From contig NZ_BBYG01000011.1 of assembly GCF_001184025.1 (NCBI RefSeq), positions 517,574 through 581,573 of the forward strand: 64,000 bases of DNA, in the 5' to 3' direction. Both the position numbers and the translations under genes were made by a program. Shown piece after piece: positions 15,174 through 22,690 of this stretch (the first letter of the stretch is position 1; every line of letters begins with the position of its first letter). The notes beneath the pieces were generated by a model. It had not been told where the DNA came from, searched no databases, and was given only the letters and a program-made list of their open reading frames with translations. The DNA comes from Streptomyces maremycinicus. Lineage in GTDB: Bacteria; Actinomycetota; Actinomycetes; Streptomycetales; Streptomycetaceae.

Positions 15174-16444
15174 GCGAGGACGACGCGACGGCACCGGCAC
15201 CGGGGTCTGTGTCGGGACCGGTACCGGCGGGCTTCGCCGGGGTGCCCCGTGTGACGCCCCGCCCCCTCGCCGATCTCGCCCCGCTGCTCGACTGGCTGCG
15301 GGCCGGACGCCCGGCGGCGGAGCGGCTGGACTTCGCGTCGGGCACCGCGCTGCCCGACGGGCGGCTCGACCTGTGCAAGCAGGGCCTGGGGGCCGAGGGC
15401 GCGGCCCTGGTCGCCGGCGCGCTGGCCGACGGGCCCTCGCCCGTACGGCATCTGCTCCTCGGCACCGACGCCCTCGGGGACGACGGCGCCGCCACCGTGG
15501 CCGGTGCGGACGCGCCGGTCGAGACGCTCTACCTCGGGTGCAACGGCATCACCGCGGGCGGCGCCTGCCGTATCGCCGACCAGCTGCGCGCCTCGCCGCA
15601 GGTGCTCACGGGGGTGTGGCTCAAGCGCAATCCGCTGGGCCGCGGCGGTGGCCGGGCGGCGGCCGAACTCCTCGACTCGGCACGGACGTTGCGCACGCTC
15701 GACCTGGTGCAGACCGGCCTCGACGCGGCGGGCGTCGCGGTGCTCGCCGACGCGCTGCTGGCCGCCGACGACGCCGGACGGCGGGTCGAGCGGCTGTTCG
15801 TCGGCGGCAACCCCCTGGGGGAGGCGGGCGCCGGGGCGCTCGCGGCCGTGGTCGCCGCCGGGGCGATCGGTGAACTGTACGTGTCCGCCGCCCGGTTGGG
15901 CGACGCGGGCGCCCTCCGGCTCGCCGACGGCCTCGAGCGGGCGCCGTACGGACGGCTCACCCGGCTGTCGGTGGCCAGCAACGGCATCGGCCCCTCCGCC
16001 GCCGCCCGACTGGTCGGCGCTGTCACCGTCGCCGGTGTCACCCTGCTGGACCTCGGCCGGGTCCGGGCGGCGGCCGTGCTCGGCGCGGCGGACAACCGGC
16101 TGGACCTGACGGCGGCCGAGTCCATCGGGCGGACGCTGGCGGCCGGTGAGCACCGCCTGGCCCACCTCGTCCTGCGCCACACGGGCCTGCGCAGCCGGGA
16201 GGCCCACCGCATCCTCGACCACGCGCCCCGCGCGGTCACCGCCACCCGTTTCGTCCTGGGGCAGGGCGTCGCCACCACCGTCAAGCGCCGCCTGGCGGCT
16301 CTCAGCGCCGGTGTCCCGGCCCCGGCCGTGCCACCCGACGTGGCGGCCGTCCGCAGCGTGCACCGCACGGCGGCAGCGGAGGCACCGGCACCGGCACCGG
16401 CACCGGAGGCGCGGGAGATCCTGGAGGCCCCCGCGGGGGAGTGA
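15170..16444 (+). CDS. Leucine-rich-repeat protein (ribonuclease-inhibitor-like)
   Basis: 424 aa; GTG 15170 overlaps the SDR stop codon as GTGA, so the two are probably translated together. From about residue 60 there are repeated segments such as VRHLLLGTDALGDDGAATVA, VETLYLGCNGITAGGACRIA, LRTLDLVQTGLDAAGVAVLA and VERLFVGGNPLGEAGAGALA. The period is about 28 residues with the LxxLxLxxNxLGxxGA pattern of RNase-inhibitor-type LRRs. No signal peptide or membrane segment is visible, so it is cytosolic. Such proteins are protein-binding scaffolds. Its tight coupling to the SDR protein and the tRNA-like gene just downstream suggest a joint role that I cannot name. Confidence 0.85.
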   Translation: MSEDDATAPAPGSVSGPVPAGFAGVPRVTPRPLADLAPLLDWLRAGRPAAERLDFASGTALPDGRLDLCKQGLGAEGAALVAGALADGPSPVRHLLLGTDALGDDGAATVAGADAPVETLYLGCNGITAGGACRIADQLRASPQVLTGVWLKRNPLGRGGGRAAAELLDSARTLRTLDLVQTGLDAAGVAVLADALLAADDAGRRVERLFVGGNPLGEAGAGALAAVVAAGAIGELYVSAARLGDAGALRLADGLERAPYGRLTRLSVASNGIGPSAAARLVGAVTVAGVTLLDLGRVRAAAVLGAADNRLDLTAAESIGRTLAAGEHRLAHLVLRHTGLRSREAHRILDHAPRAVTATRFVLGQGVATTVKRRLAALSAGVPAPAVPPDVAAVRSVHRTAAAEAPAPAPAPEAREILEAPAGE

Positions 16445-16539
16445 CGTCCGTCCGCCGCCCCGCCGATTCGCTCGGCGCATCAGCCCCGGGAACACCCCCG
16501 CGCGAACCTCCGCCGAGGCACTAGGCTCCGGGGCAAGGG

Positions 16540-16613
16540 CGGGGTCGTAGCGCAGAGGCAGTCGCACCGGTCTCCAGAACCGGGTCACGCTGGTTCGAAT
16601 CCAGCCGCCCCGC
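16540..16613 (+). tRNA. Non-standard tRNA-like gene, anticodon CCA (Trp)
   Basis: About 74 nt. The D-arm is GCG/CGC with loop CAGAGGCAGT. The anticodon stem is CCGGT/ACCGG with loop CTCCAGA (anticodon CCA). The variable loop is GTCAC and the T-arm is GCTGG-TTCGAAT-CCAGC. The acceptor is irregular: CGGGGTCG (16540-16547) pairs with CGCCCCG (16606-16612) only if T16545 is bulged, and pairing can extend outward by three G-C pairs. It does not match a usual Streptomyces tRNA-Trp, but shares the D-arm and T-arm design of the genes at 13593 and 13675. Confidence 0.62.
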
Positions 16614-16616
16614 CCC

Positions 16617-16731
16617 CTCCGACACCCGCCCCCTCCGACACCGGCCCCCTCCGACACCGGCCTCCGTCGACACCGGCCTCCGTCGGCACCGGCCCCTCTC
16701 GGCACCAGCCCCCCTCGGTACCGGTCGATAC
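16617..16731. repeat. 16-bp-type tandem repeat of CTCCGACACCGGCCCC, about seven diverging units
   Basis: Units of CTCCGACACCGGCCCC and variants (length 13-19 bp) run directly from the 3' end of the tRNA-like gene towards the desaturase terminator. Later units are increasingly diverged. Confidence 0.85.
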
Positions 16732-16770
16732 CCGCTTGCCCCGCCACCCCCGGTCCGCCGCGGCGCGCGA

Positions 16771-16809
16771 ACGGCCCGCACCGGGGAGTCGCATCCCGGT
16801 GCGGGCCGT
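16771..16809 (-). terminator. Terminator of the desaturase gene
   Basis: A perfect 15-bp stem (ACGGCCCGCACCGGG with CCCGGTGCGGGCCGT) has a 9-nt loop and lies 23 bp beyond the desaturase stop. It may also stop transcription coming from the tRNA-like gene side. Confidence 0.75.
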
Positions 16810-16831
16810 CGAAGTGCTCGGTGGGGGCAGG

Positions 16832-17806
16832 TCAGCCGGCCTGCCGCGCCGCCATCCGGGCCTTGCGCGTCGCCAGCTTCTCGTCGAACTTCGAGGCCTC
16901 GGAGTCGAGGCCGCCCATGTACAGGCCGATCTCCTCCTGCGCCTTCTGTCCCTCCGGGCCGAGACCGTCGATCTCCATGACCTTCAGGAAGCGCAGCACG
17001 GGCTGGATGACGTCGTCGTGGTGGATGCGCAGGTTGTAGACCTCGCCGATCGCCATCTGCGCGGCGAACCGCTCGAAGCCGGGCATGCCGTGGCCGGGCA
17101 TGCGGAAGTTGACGAGGACGTCCCGCACGGCCTGCATGGTGAGGTCGGGGGCCAGCTCGAAGGCGGCCTTCAGGAGGTTGCGGTAGAAGACCATGTGGAG
17201 GTTCTCGTCGGTCGCGATACGCGCCAGCATGCGGTCGCAGACCGGGTCGCCCGACTGGTGGCCGGTGTTGCGGTGCGAGACGCGGGTCGCCAGCTCCTGG
17301 AAGGCGACGTAGGCCACCGAGTGCAGCATCGAGTGCCGGTTGTCCGACTCGAAGCCCTCGCTCATGTGGGCCATGCGGAACTGCTCCAGCTTGTCCGGGT
17401 CCACCGCGCGCGAGGCGAGCAGGTAGTCGCGCATCACGATGCCGTGCCGGCCCTCCTCGGCCGTCCAGCGGTGCACCCAGGTGCCCCAGGCGCCGTCCCG
17501 GCCGAAGAGGGAGGCGATCTCGTGGTGGTAGCTGGGCAGGTTGTCCTCGGTCAGCAGGTTCACGACGAGCGCGATCCGGCCGATCTCGGTGACCTTGGAC
17601 TGACCCTTCTCCCAGGCCTCGCCGTCCTCGAAGAAGCCGGGGAAGTTGCGGCCGTCGCTCCACGGCACATACTCGTGGGGCATCCAGTCCTTGGTCACCT
17701 TGAGGTGCCGGTTGAGTTCGTTCTCGACCACTTCCTCGAGCGCGTACAGCAGCTTGGCGTCGGTCCAGACGGCGGGGCTGCCGAGGTGAGGGGAGGCGAT
17801 CGTCAC
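16832..17806 (-). CDS. Acyl-ACP desaturase (di-iron, DesA-like)
   Basis: 324 aa; GTG start at 17806 after CTGGAG. The soluble stearoyl-ACP desaturase ferritin-like fold is shown by the iron-binding helices TEDNLPSYHHE, TAEEGRHG (EExxH) and DENLH (ExxH). The protein would insert a double bond into acyl-ACP using O2 and reduced ferredoxin. The start of the chain (TDAKLLYALEEVVENELNRHL) matches actinobacterial acyl-[ACP] desaturases. It is monocistronic, with a strong terminator and an operator-like repeat cluster about 70-105 bp upstream, so it is probably regulated, for example by membrane fluidity or fatty-acid status. Confidence 0.92.
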   Translation of the reverse strand: MTIASPHLGSPAVWTDAKLLYALEEVVENELNRHLKVTKDWMPHEYVPWSDGRNFPGFFEDGEAWEKGQSKVTEIGRIALVVNLLTEDNLPSYHHEIASLFGRDGAWGTWVHRWTAEEGRHGIVMRDYLLASRAVDPDKLEQFRMAHMSEGFESDNRHSMLHSVAYVAFQELATRVSHRNTGHQSGDPVCDRMLARIATDENLHMVFYRNLLKAAFELAPDLTMQAVRDVLVNFRMPGHGMPGFERFAAQMAIGEVYNLRIHHDDVIQPVLRFLKVMEIDGLGPEGQKAQEEIGLYMGGLDSEASKFDEKLATRKARMAARQAG

Positions 17807-17871
17807 GAGTACTCCAGGGGACGTAAATCGGAGTGGAACAATCCGGCGAGCGGAGCCGGAACTTACGGGAT

Positions 17872-17910
17872 CGTAGGCTACGTATCCGTAGGTTACGAAG
17901 TCGTAGGTTA
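17872..17910 (-). promoter_or_regulatory. Operator-like CGTAGG repeats upstream of the desaturase gene
   Basis: The element CGTAGG[CT]TA occurs three times (17872, 17887, 17902), spaced 15 bp apart. Between the first two lies a perfect inverted repeat CTACG-TATC-CGTAG (17878-17891). The layout resembles TetR-family operators placed over a promoter. Confidence 0.55.
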
Positions 17911-17971
17911 AGAACTGCGTAAAGATCGCTGATCAGCCGTGTTGCGTCGGATAATTCGGGGCATGCCGAAC

Positions 17972-17999
17972 AGCCCCGGGAACCGCAGGTCCCAGGGCT
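17972..17999 (-). terminator. Likely terminator downstream of the DDAH gene
   Basis: An inverted repeat AGCCCcGGGA / TCCCaGGGCT has one internal mismatch and an 8-nt loop, 24 bp past the DDAH stop. Confidence 0.5.
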
Positions 18000-18022
18000 G
18001 AACGGGTGAGAGGATCAGGCGC

Positions 18023-18799
18023 TCAGGCGTACAGCCCACGCAGTCGCACCGAGAGGCATGTCACACATCCCTCGAGTTTCTCGAACTCGCCGATGTCGAC
18101 GACGACGGGCTCGTGACCGAGATCGGCGAGCAGGTCCGCCGTCTTCGGAGCGGCGGCCGAGATGAGCACCTGCGGGCCGCCGAGCAGCACCACGTGCGAG
18201 CCGGCCTCCTCGGGCACCGACAGGAAGCGCGGGAACAGCGACGGCCGGTCCACCTTGGGGATGTGACCGATCACCGTGCCGTCCGGCAGCGCCGTGACCG
18301 CCGACTTCAGGTGCAGCACCTTGCTCACCGGTACCGCCACGACCCGCGCGCCCAGCGGTTCGAAGGCGGCGCGCACCTGCTGGACGCCGGCCGCGTTGGT
18401 ACGACCGCCCCGGCCGACGTAGATCGTGTCGCCGACCTTGAGCACGTCACCGCCGTCCAGGGTGCCCGGGTCCCAGATCCAGTTCACCGAGCAGCCCAGG
18501 CGGGCCACGGCCTCCTCGACGCCCAGGGTCTCGTCGCGCCGGGACTCGGCGCCGGAGCGCGCGATCAGGGCGACGTTCTTGTACATCACCACCGTGTCCT
18601 CGACGAAGACGGAGTCCGGGCAGTCGTCGGCCGGATCGACCTCGACGGTCTCCCAGCCGTGCGTCCGCAGGGCCTCGGCGTACGCCTCCCACTGCTCCAG
18701 GGCGAGCTCCACGTCGACCTTCTCCCGCTCGACGTGCGTGACCAGGCCTTCGGCCAGGCGCGGGCTGGGGCGGCGGATGAGGGCCTTCTTGCTGGGCAC
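18023..18799 (-). CDS. ddaH: Dimethylargininase (DDAH) / amidinotransferase-superfamily hydrolase
   Basis: 258 aa from GTG 18799, with GGAG 9 nt upstream; longer in-frame starts extend into poorly composed sequence. The fold-defining motifs of the pentein superfamily are present: RRPSPRLAEGLVTHVER at the start, CPDSVFVEDTVVM, DGGDVLKVGDTIYVGRGGRTNAAG, the catalytic His in VLHLKSAVTAL and the nucleophilic Cys near the C-terminus (GCVTCLSVRL). The enzyme hydrolyses N-omega-methylarginines to citrulline and methylamine. A related activity on other guanidino compounds is possible. It is cytosolic. The adjacent ABC-F gene is on the same strand upstream, 133 bp away. Confidence 0.92.
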   Translation of the reverse strand: MPSKKALIRRPSPRLAEGLVTHVEREKVDVELALEQWEAYAEALRTHGWETVEVDPADDCPDSVFVEDTVVMYKNVALIARSGAESRRDETLGVEEAVARLGCSVNWIWDPGTLDGGDVLKVGDTIYVGRGGRTNAAGVQQVRAAFEPLGARVVAVPVSKVLHLKSAVTALPDGTVIGHIPKVDRPSLFPRFLSVPEEAGSHVVLLGGPQVLISAAAPKTADLLADLGHEPVVVDIGEFEKLEGCVTCLSVRLRGLYA

Positions 18800-18932
18800 G
18801 TCCAGGTCTCCGAATCGGGTGGCACAACCGGCGCCTCGGGCGCGGCGCCGGTCAGCCATCATGCAGCGCGGGACCACCAGGACAAAACCCCGCAGTAACA
18901 ATGTGCCCCACCTGAGACCGAGCGAGGCGGAC

Positions 18933-20555
18933 CTACGCCGGGTCCGCCAGTTCCGCCGCCGTCGTCTCCCGCAGCTTTCCGTCGAGCAGCAGCCACCGGG
19001 TGATGCCGATGGACTCCAGGAACGGCAGGTCGTGGCTGGCCACGATCAGCGCGCCCTCGTAGGACTCCAGGGCCGTGGTCAGCTGGCGCACGCTGGCCAT
19101 GTCGAGGTTGTTGGTCGGCTCGTCCAGCAGGAGCAGCTGGGGCGCGGGCTCGGCCAGCATCAGCGCCGCCAGGCTCGCCCGGAAGCGTTCCCCGCCGGAC
19201 AGCGTCGCCGCCTTCTGGTCGGCGCGGGCACCCCGGAACAGGAAGCGGGCCAGCCGGGCCCGGATCCGGTTGTTGGTGGCGCCCGGCGCGAACCGGGCCA
19301 CGTTCTCGGCGACCGTGCGCTCGCCGTCGAGGATGTCGAGGCGCTGGGGCAGGAAGCGCAGCGGCACGTGCGCGTGCGCCTCGCCCGCCTCCGGCGCCAG
19401 CTCCCCGGCGATGGTGCGCAGCAGCGTCGTCTTGCCCGCGCCGTTGCGTCCGACGAGCGCGATCCGCTCGGGACCGCGCAGGTCGAGACCGCCGTCCACG
19501 CGCGCGCCGTACGCGAGCCGGAGGTCCTGGAGCAGCAGCACCTCCCGCCCCGGCGGTACGGCCGTGAACGGCAGATCGACGCGGATCTCGTCGTCGTCGC
19601 GTACCGCCTCCACCGCGTCGTCGAGCCGGTCCTTGGCCTCGGCGAGCTTCTCCTCGTGCATGATCCGGTGCTTGCCCGCCGACTCCTGGGCCGCGCGCTT
19701 GCGCGCCCCCATGACGATCTTCGGCTCGCGCTTGCTGTCCCACATCTTCTGCCCGTACCGCTTGCGGCGGGCCAGTTTGACCTGGGCGTCGGTCAGTTCG
19801 CGCTTCTGCTTGCGCAGATCGGCCTCCGCGACGCGCACCATGCGCTCGGCGGCCTCCTGTTCGGTGGCCAGGGCCTCCTCGTACGCCGAGAAGTTGCCGC
19901 CGTACCAGGTCACCTCACCGGCGCGCAGGTCGGCGATCTGGTCGACGAGGTCGAGCAGCTCCCGGTCGTGGCTGACCACGACCAGGACGCCCGGCCACGA
20001 GGCGACGGCCGCGTACAGCCGCCGCCGGGCGTACAGGTCGAGGTTGTTGGTCGGCTCGTCCAGCAGCAGGACGTCCGGCCGGCGCAGCAGCAGCGCGGCC
20101 AGCCGCAGCAGGACCGACTCGCCGCCCGACACCTCGCCGATGGTGCGGTCGAGGTCGATGTGGCCGAGCCCGAGCTCGCCGAGGGTGGCCAGCGCGCGTT
20201 CCTCGACGTCCCAGTCGTCGCCGACGGTCTCGAAGTGCCCCTCGGAGGCGTCCCCGGCCTCGATGGCGTGCAGCGCGGCCCGCTGCGCGGCGATGCCGAG
20301 CGCCGCGTCGACCTTCAGCGTGGTGTCGAGGGTGACGTTCTGCGGGAGGTGTCCGATGTCGCCGGCGACGCGCACCGTGCCGTCGAGCGGGGCGAGTTCC
20401 CCGGCGATCAGTTTCAGCAGGGTCGACTTGCCGGAGCCGTTGACGCCGACGAGTCCGGTCCGGCCGGGGCCGAAGGCGATGTCGAGACCGTCGAAGACGG
20501 GGGTGCCGTCCGGCCAGGAGAAGGCGAGGGAGGTGCAGGTGATGGAATGAGTCAA
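18933..20555 (-). CDS. ABC-F family ATP-binding protein (ribosome-protection/antibiotic-resistance type)
   Basis: 540 aa from TTG 20555, preceded by GAGG; this gives the standard ABC-F N-terminus MTHSITCTSLAF. Two ABC cassettes are present. The Walker A motifs are GVNGSGKST (about residue 37) and GRNGAGKTT (about 345). The signatures are VSGGE and LSGGE, with LLLDEPTNNLD twice. A charged linker of about 90 residues (KQKRELTDAQVKLARRKRYG) lies between. There are no membrane segments, so it acts on the ribosome as a translation factor. Streptomyces members include self-resistance proteins (TlrC/OleB/VarM type). The long leader with a promoter and hairpin suggests attenuation control. Confidence 0.92.
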   Translation of the reverse strand: MTHSITCTSLAFSWPDGTPVFDGLDIAFGPGRTGLVGVNGSGKSTLLKLIAGELAPLDGTVRVAGDIGHLPQNVTLDTTLKVDAALGIAAQRAALHAIEAGDASEGHFETVGDDWDVEERALATLGELGLGHIDLDRTIGEVSGGESVLLRLAALLLRRPDVLLLDEPTNNLDLYARRRLYAAVASWPGVLVVVSHDRELLDLVDQIADLRAGEVTWYGGNFSAYEEALATEQEAAERMVRVAEADLRKQKRELTDAQVKLARRKRYGQKMWDSKREPKIVMGARKRAAQESAGKHRIMHEEKLAEAKDRLDDAVEAVRDDDEIRVDLPFTAVPPGREVLLLQDLRLAYGARVDGGLDLRGPERIALVGRNGAGKTTLLRTIAGELAPEAGEAHAHVPLRFLPQRLDILDGERTVAENVARFAPGATNNRIRARLARFLFRGARADQKAATLSGGERFRASLAALMLAEPAPQLLLLDEPTNNLDMASVRQLTTALESYEGALIVASHDLPFLESIGITRWLLLDGKLRETTAAELADPA

Positions 20556-20787
20556 AGCGGGCCTCGTGGGTGCGTGTGCGGTCAGGGACGACACGTGTCG
20601 AGACACCGGAAAGCGGCGACCACCGCGGCAGCGGGGAGCGCGGAGACATGCAGGAGGTCCTGCTCCGCCAGGACGGCTCAAGGCCGAGGTCGCACGCGGC
20701 ACACACACCCCGAGGGTGCGGCGCGGTGTCTCAAGACCTCAGACGAGCAACGTCCTTCTCCGATCAGCGGCAACAGAACCGTTCTAC

Positions 20788-20816
20788 ACGGTAGGAAGGC
20801 CCGTGACGGCTGTCAA
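20788..20816 (-). promoter_or_regulatory. Vegetative promoter of the ABC-F gene
   Basis: Reading on the minus strand, TTGACA (20816-20811) and TACCGT (20793-20788) are separated by 17 bp. This is close to the HrdB consensus TTGACN-N17-TANNNT. It implies a leader of about 220 nt before the TTG start. The leader contains an inverted repeat GCAGGA/TCCTGC near 20650. Confidence 0.65.
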
Positions 20817-20820
20817 CGCA

Positions 20821-21237
20821 TTAACGGGCGTCCCGCATCAGCTCCACCAGGTCGTGGTCGAGGTCGAGCTGCCGGTGCTCCGTGCCGACGGGCACCAGCT
20901 CGCTCGTGGCGTGCAGGAAGCCGAGGATCTGCTCCGTGTGGACGTGCACGACGGCGGTGCCCTCGGGCGCGTGGAACTCCAGCACGGTGCGGCCGTACCC
21001 GTAGGGCCGCACCCGGACGTCGCCGTGGCCCTCGGCGTCGTGCAGGCCCGCGGCGAGCAGCTCACGGGCGAAGGTCCAGCAGACCTCGACGCCCTCGAGG
21101 GTGGCCGGAGCCGGGAAGGTCATGCGGACCGCGAAGGGGTCCTGCCGGTCGTAGGACAAGGTCGCGGGGATGTTCTGCATCCGAGGCGCGGCGGCGACCA
21201 GGCGCGCCTCTACGGACTGCTCGATGACGGTGGACAA
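20821..21237 (-). CDS. ssgD: SsgA-like sporulation/cell-division protein (SsgD-type)
   Basis: 138 aa from TTG 21237, with GGGAG 8 nt upstream. The protein is a SALP, a family confined to morphologically complex actinobacteria. Recognisable segments are IPATLSYDRQDPFAVRMTFP, VEVCWTFARELLAAGL, GHGDVRVRPYGYG and VHVHTEQILGFLHATSELVP. SALPs guide septum and spore-wall synthesis. SsgD is linked to cell-wall integrity of hyphae and spores. The SsgD label rests on sequence character and remembered gene order. A GTGACC-TC-GGTCAC palindrome lies 100 bp upstream. Confidence 0.88.
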   Translation of the reverse strand: MSTVIEQSVEARLVAAAPRMQNIPATLSYDRQDPFAVRMTFPAPATLEGVEVCWTFARELLAAGLHDAEGHGDVRVRPYGYGRTVLEFHAPEGTAVVHVHTEQILGFLHATSELVPVGTEHRQLDLDHDLVELMRDAR

Positions 21238-21336
21238 CGCCTTGCTCCCTCGTGACGGCGGGACGATCTTCCGGGCGGTGCGTCCGGACACTGGAAGAGA
21301 CGCCGGAACCGGCCGATCCGTGCACACCCTTTCCGA

Positions 21337-21350
21337 GTGACCTCGGTCAC
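21337..21350. promoter_or_regulatory. Palindrome GTGACC-TC-GGTCAC upstream of ssgD
   Basis: Perfect 6-bp arms around a 2-bp centre in the 224-bp gap between the divergent ssgD and BNR-repeat genes. A possible regulator site; the protein is unknown. Confidence 0.4.
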
Positions 21351-21461
21351 CGTCATTCATGCACACGAGTGACTCACCTCTCCTCCCGTGTCCCGGCTGG
21401 CGGTTGAGGCGATCGCGGGCATCTGGACGCCACCGAAAGCCGTGGGCTAGCTTCGCCCGCC

Positions 21462-22571
21462 ATGAGGCGCTTGGGGAAGACGCGACGCACGGTTCGGACA
21501 GCACGCGTGAGCGGCCGGGTGGTGGCGGCGGCCTGTGGGGCGGCACTGGCCCTCCTGACCGCGCTGCCCGCCCAGGCCGGCACCCCGGGGCCCCGGACGC
21601 CGCACTGGGACCTCAAGGAGACCGGTACGGCCGCCGTACGGTTCCGGGGCCTGGCGGCGGTCGACCGGCACACCGCCTGGGTGTCCGGCACCGCGGGCAC
21701 CGTCCTGCGCACCACCGACGGCGGCGGGAGCTGGCGGGACGTCTCGCCGCCCGGTGCCGCCGACCTCCAGTTCCGGGACATCGAGGCGTTCGACGCGCGC
21801 CACGCCGTGGTGCTCGCCATCGGCGAGGGCGAGGCGTCCCGCGTGTACCGCACCGAGGACGGCGGGACGACCTGGACGGAGTCCTTCCGCAACACCGACG
21901 CCCACGCCTTCTACGACTGCCTGACCTTCTTCGACCGCCGGCACGGCCTCGCCATGAGCGACCCGGTCGACGGGAAGTTCCGCATCCTGTCGACCGGCGA
22001 CGGCGGCCGCTCCTGGAAGGTGCTGCCGAACGCGGGCATGCCGGCCGCCCTGGACGGCGAGGCGGGGTTCGCGGCCAGTGGCCAGTGTCTGGTCGCCTCC
22101 GGGCCGAGGGACGTCTGGCTGGCCACCGGCGGGGCCGCACGCGCGCGGGTGCTGCACTCGTCCGACCGCGGACTGACGTGGACGGCCGCCGACACCCCGG
22201 TCCCGGCGGGGGATCCCGCGCGCGGTGTCTTCGCGGTGGCCTTCCGCGACCGCACCCACGGTCTCGCCGTCGGCGGCGACTACCGCGCCGACCAGCCCTC
22301 CCCGCGGGCGGCCGCCGCGACCGGCGACGCGGGCCGCACCTGGCGGCCGGCCGCCACGGCGCCGCCCGCCTACCGCTCAGGCGTCGCCTGGCTGCCGCAC
22401 AGCCGCTCCGCCGCCCTCGCCGTCGGCCCCACCGGCACCGACCTGACCACCGACGCGGGCCGCACCTGGCGCACCCTCGACACGGGCTCCTACGACACCG
22501 TGGACTGCACCCCCGATCACGCCTGCTGGGCCGCCGGCGAACAGGGGCGGGTGGCCCGGCTGGAGAGCTGA
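21462..22571 (+). CDS. Secreted BNR/HCF136-like beta-propeller protein
   Basis: 369 aa. A signal peptide with an extended basic N-region (MRRLGKTRRTVRTARVSGR) and a hydrophobic core ends near residue 39 (PAQAG). The mature part carries repeated Asp-box (BNR) motifs: TTDGGGSW, TEDGGTTW, TGDGGRSW, SSDRGLTW, TGDAGRTW and TTDAGRTW. Each ends a propeller blade, as in the photosystem-II stability factor HCF136 group often annotated as oxidoreductase in Streptomyces. No catalytic residues can be assigned. It is probably an extracellular binding or scaffold protein. It is followed by endonuclease V after 119 bp. Confidence 0.85.
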   Translation: MRRLGKTRRTVRTARVSGRVVAAACGAALALLTALPAQAGTPGPRTPHWDLKETGTAAVRFRGLAAVDRHTAWVSGTAGTVLRTTDGGGSWRDVSPPGAADLQFRDIEAFDARHAVVLAIGEGEASRVYRTEDGGTTWTESFRNTDAHAFYDCLTFFDRRHGLAMSDPVDGKFRILSTGDGGRSWKVLPNAGMPAALDGEAGFAASGQCLVASGPRDVWLATGGAARARVLHSSDRGLTWTAADTPVPAGDPARGVFAVAFRDRTHGLAVGGDYRADQPSPRAAAATGDAGRTWRPAATAPPAYRSGVAWLPHSRSAALAVGPTGTDLTTDAGRTWRTLDTGSYDTVDCTPDHACWAAGEQGRVARLES

Positions 22572-22690
22572 TCCGCACCCGGGGGACCCGAGGGCCTCCG
22601 ACTCCGCCGCCGCCTCCCCCTCCGCGTCCGACGTCCGCGCCGGAACACGATCGCGGGCCGGTCCCCGGGGGCCGTACGCTCGACCCCACG

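Noticed and set aside
13593..16613. The tRNA-like genes as attachment sites of an integrated element
   Set aside because: No integrase, excisionase, direct-repeat att copy or phage gene is nearby, and flanking genes look chromosomal.
20556..20708. N-terminal extension of the ABC-F protein
   Set aside because: The added residues (MCVPRATSALSRPGGAG) lack any ABC-F features; the family N-terminus begins at the TTG at 20555.
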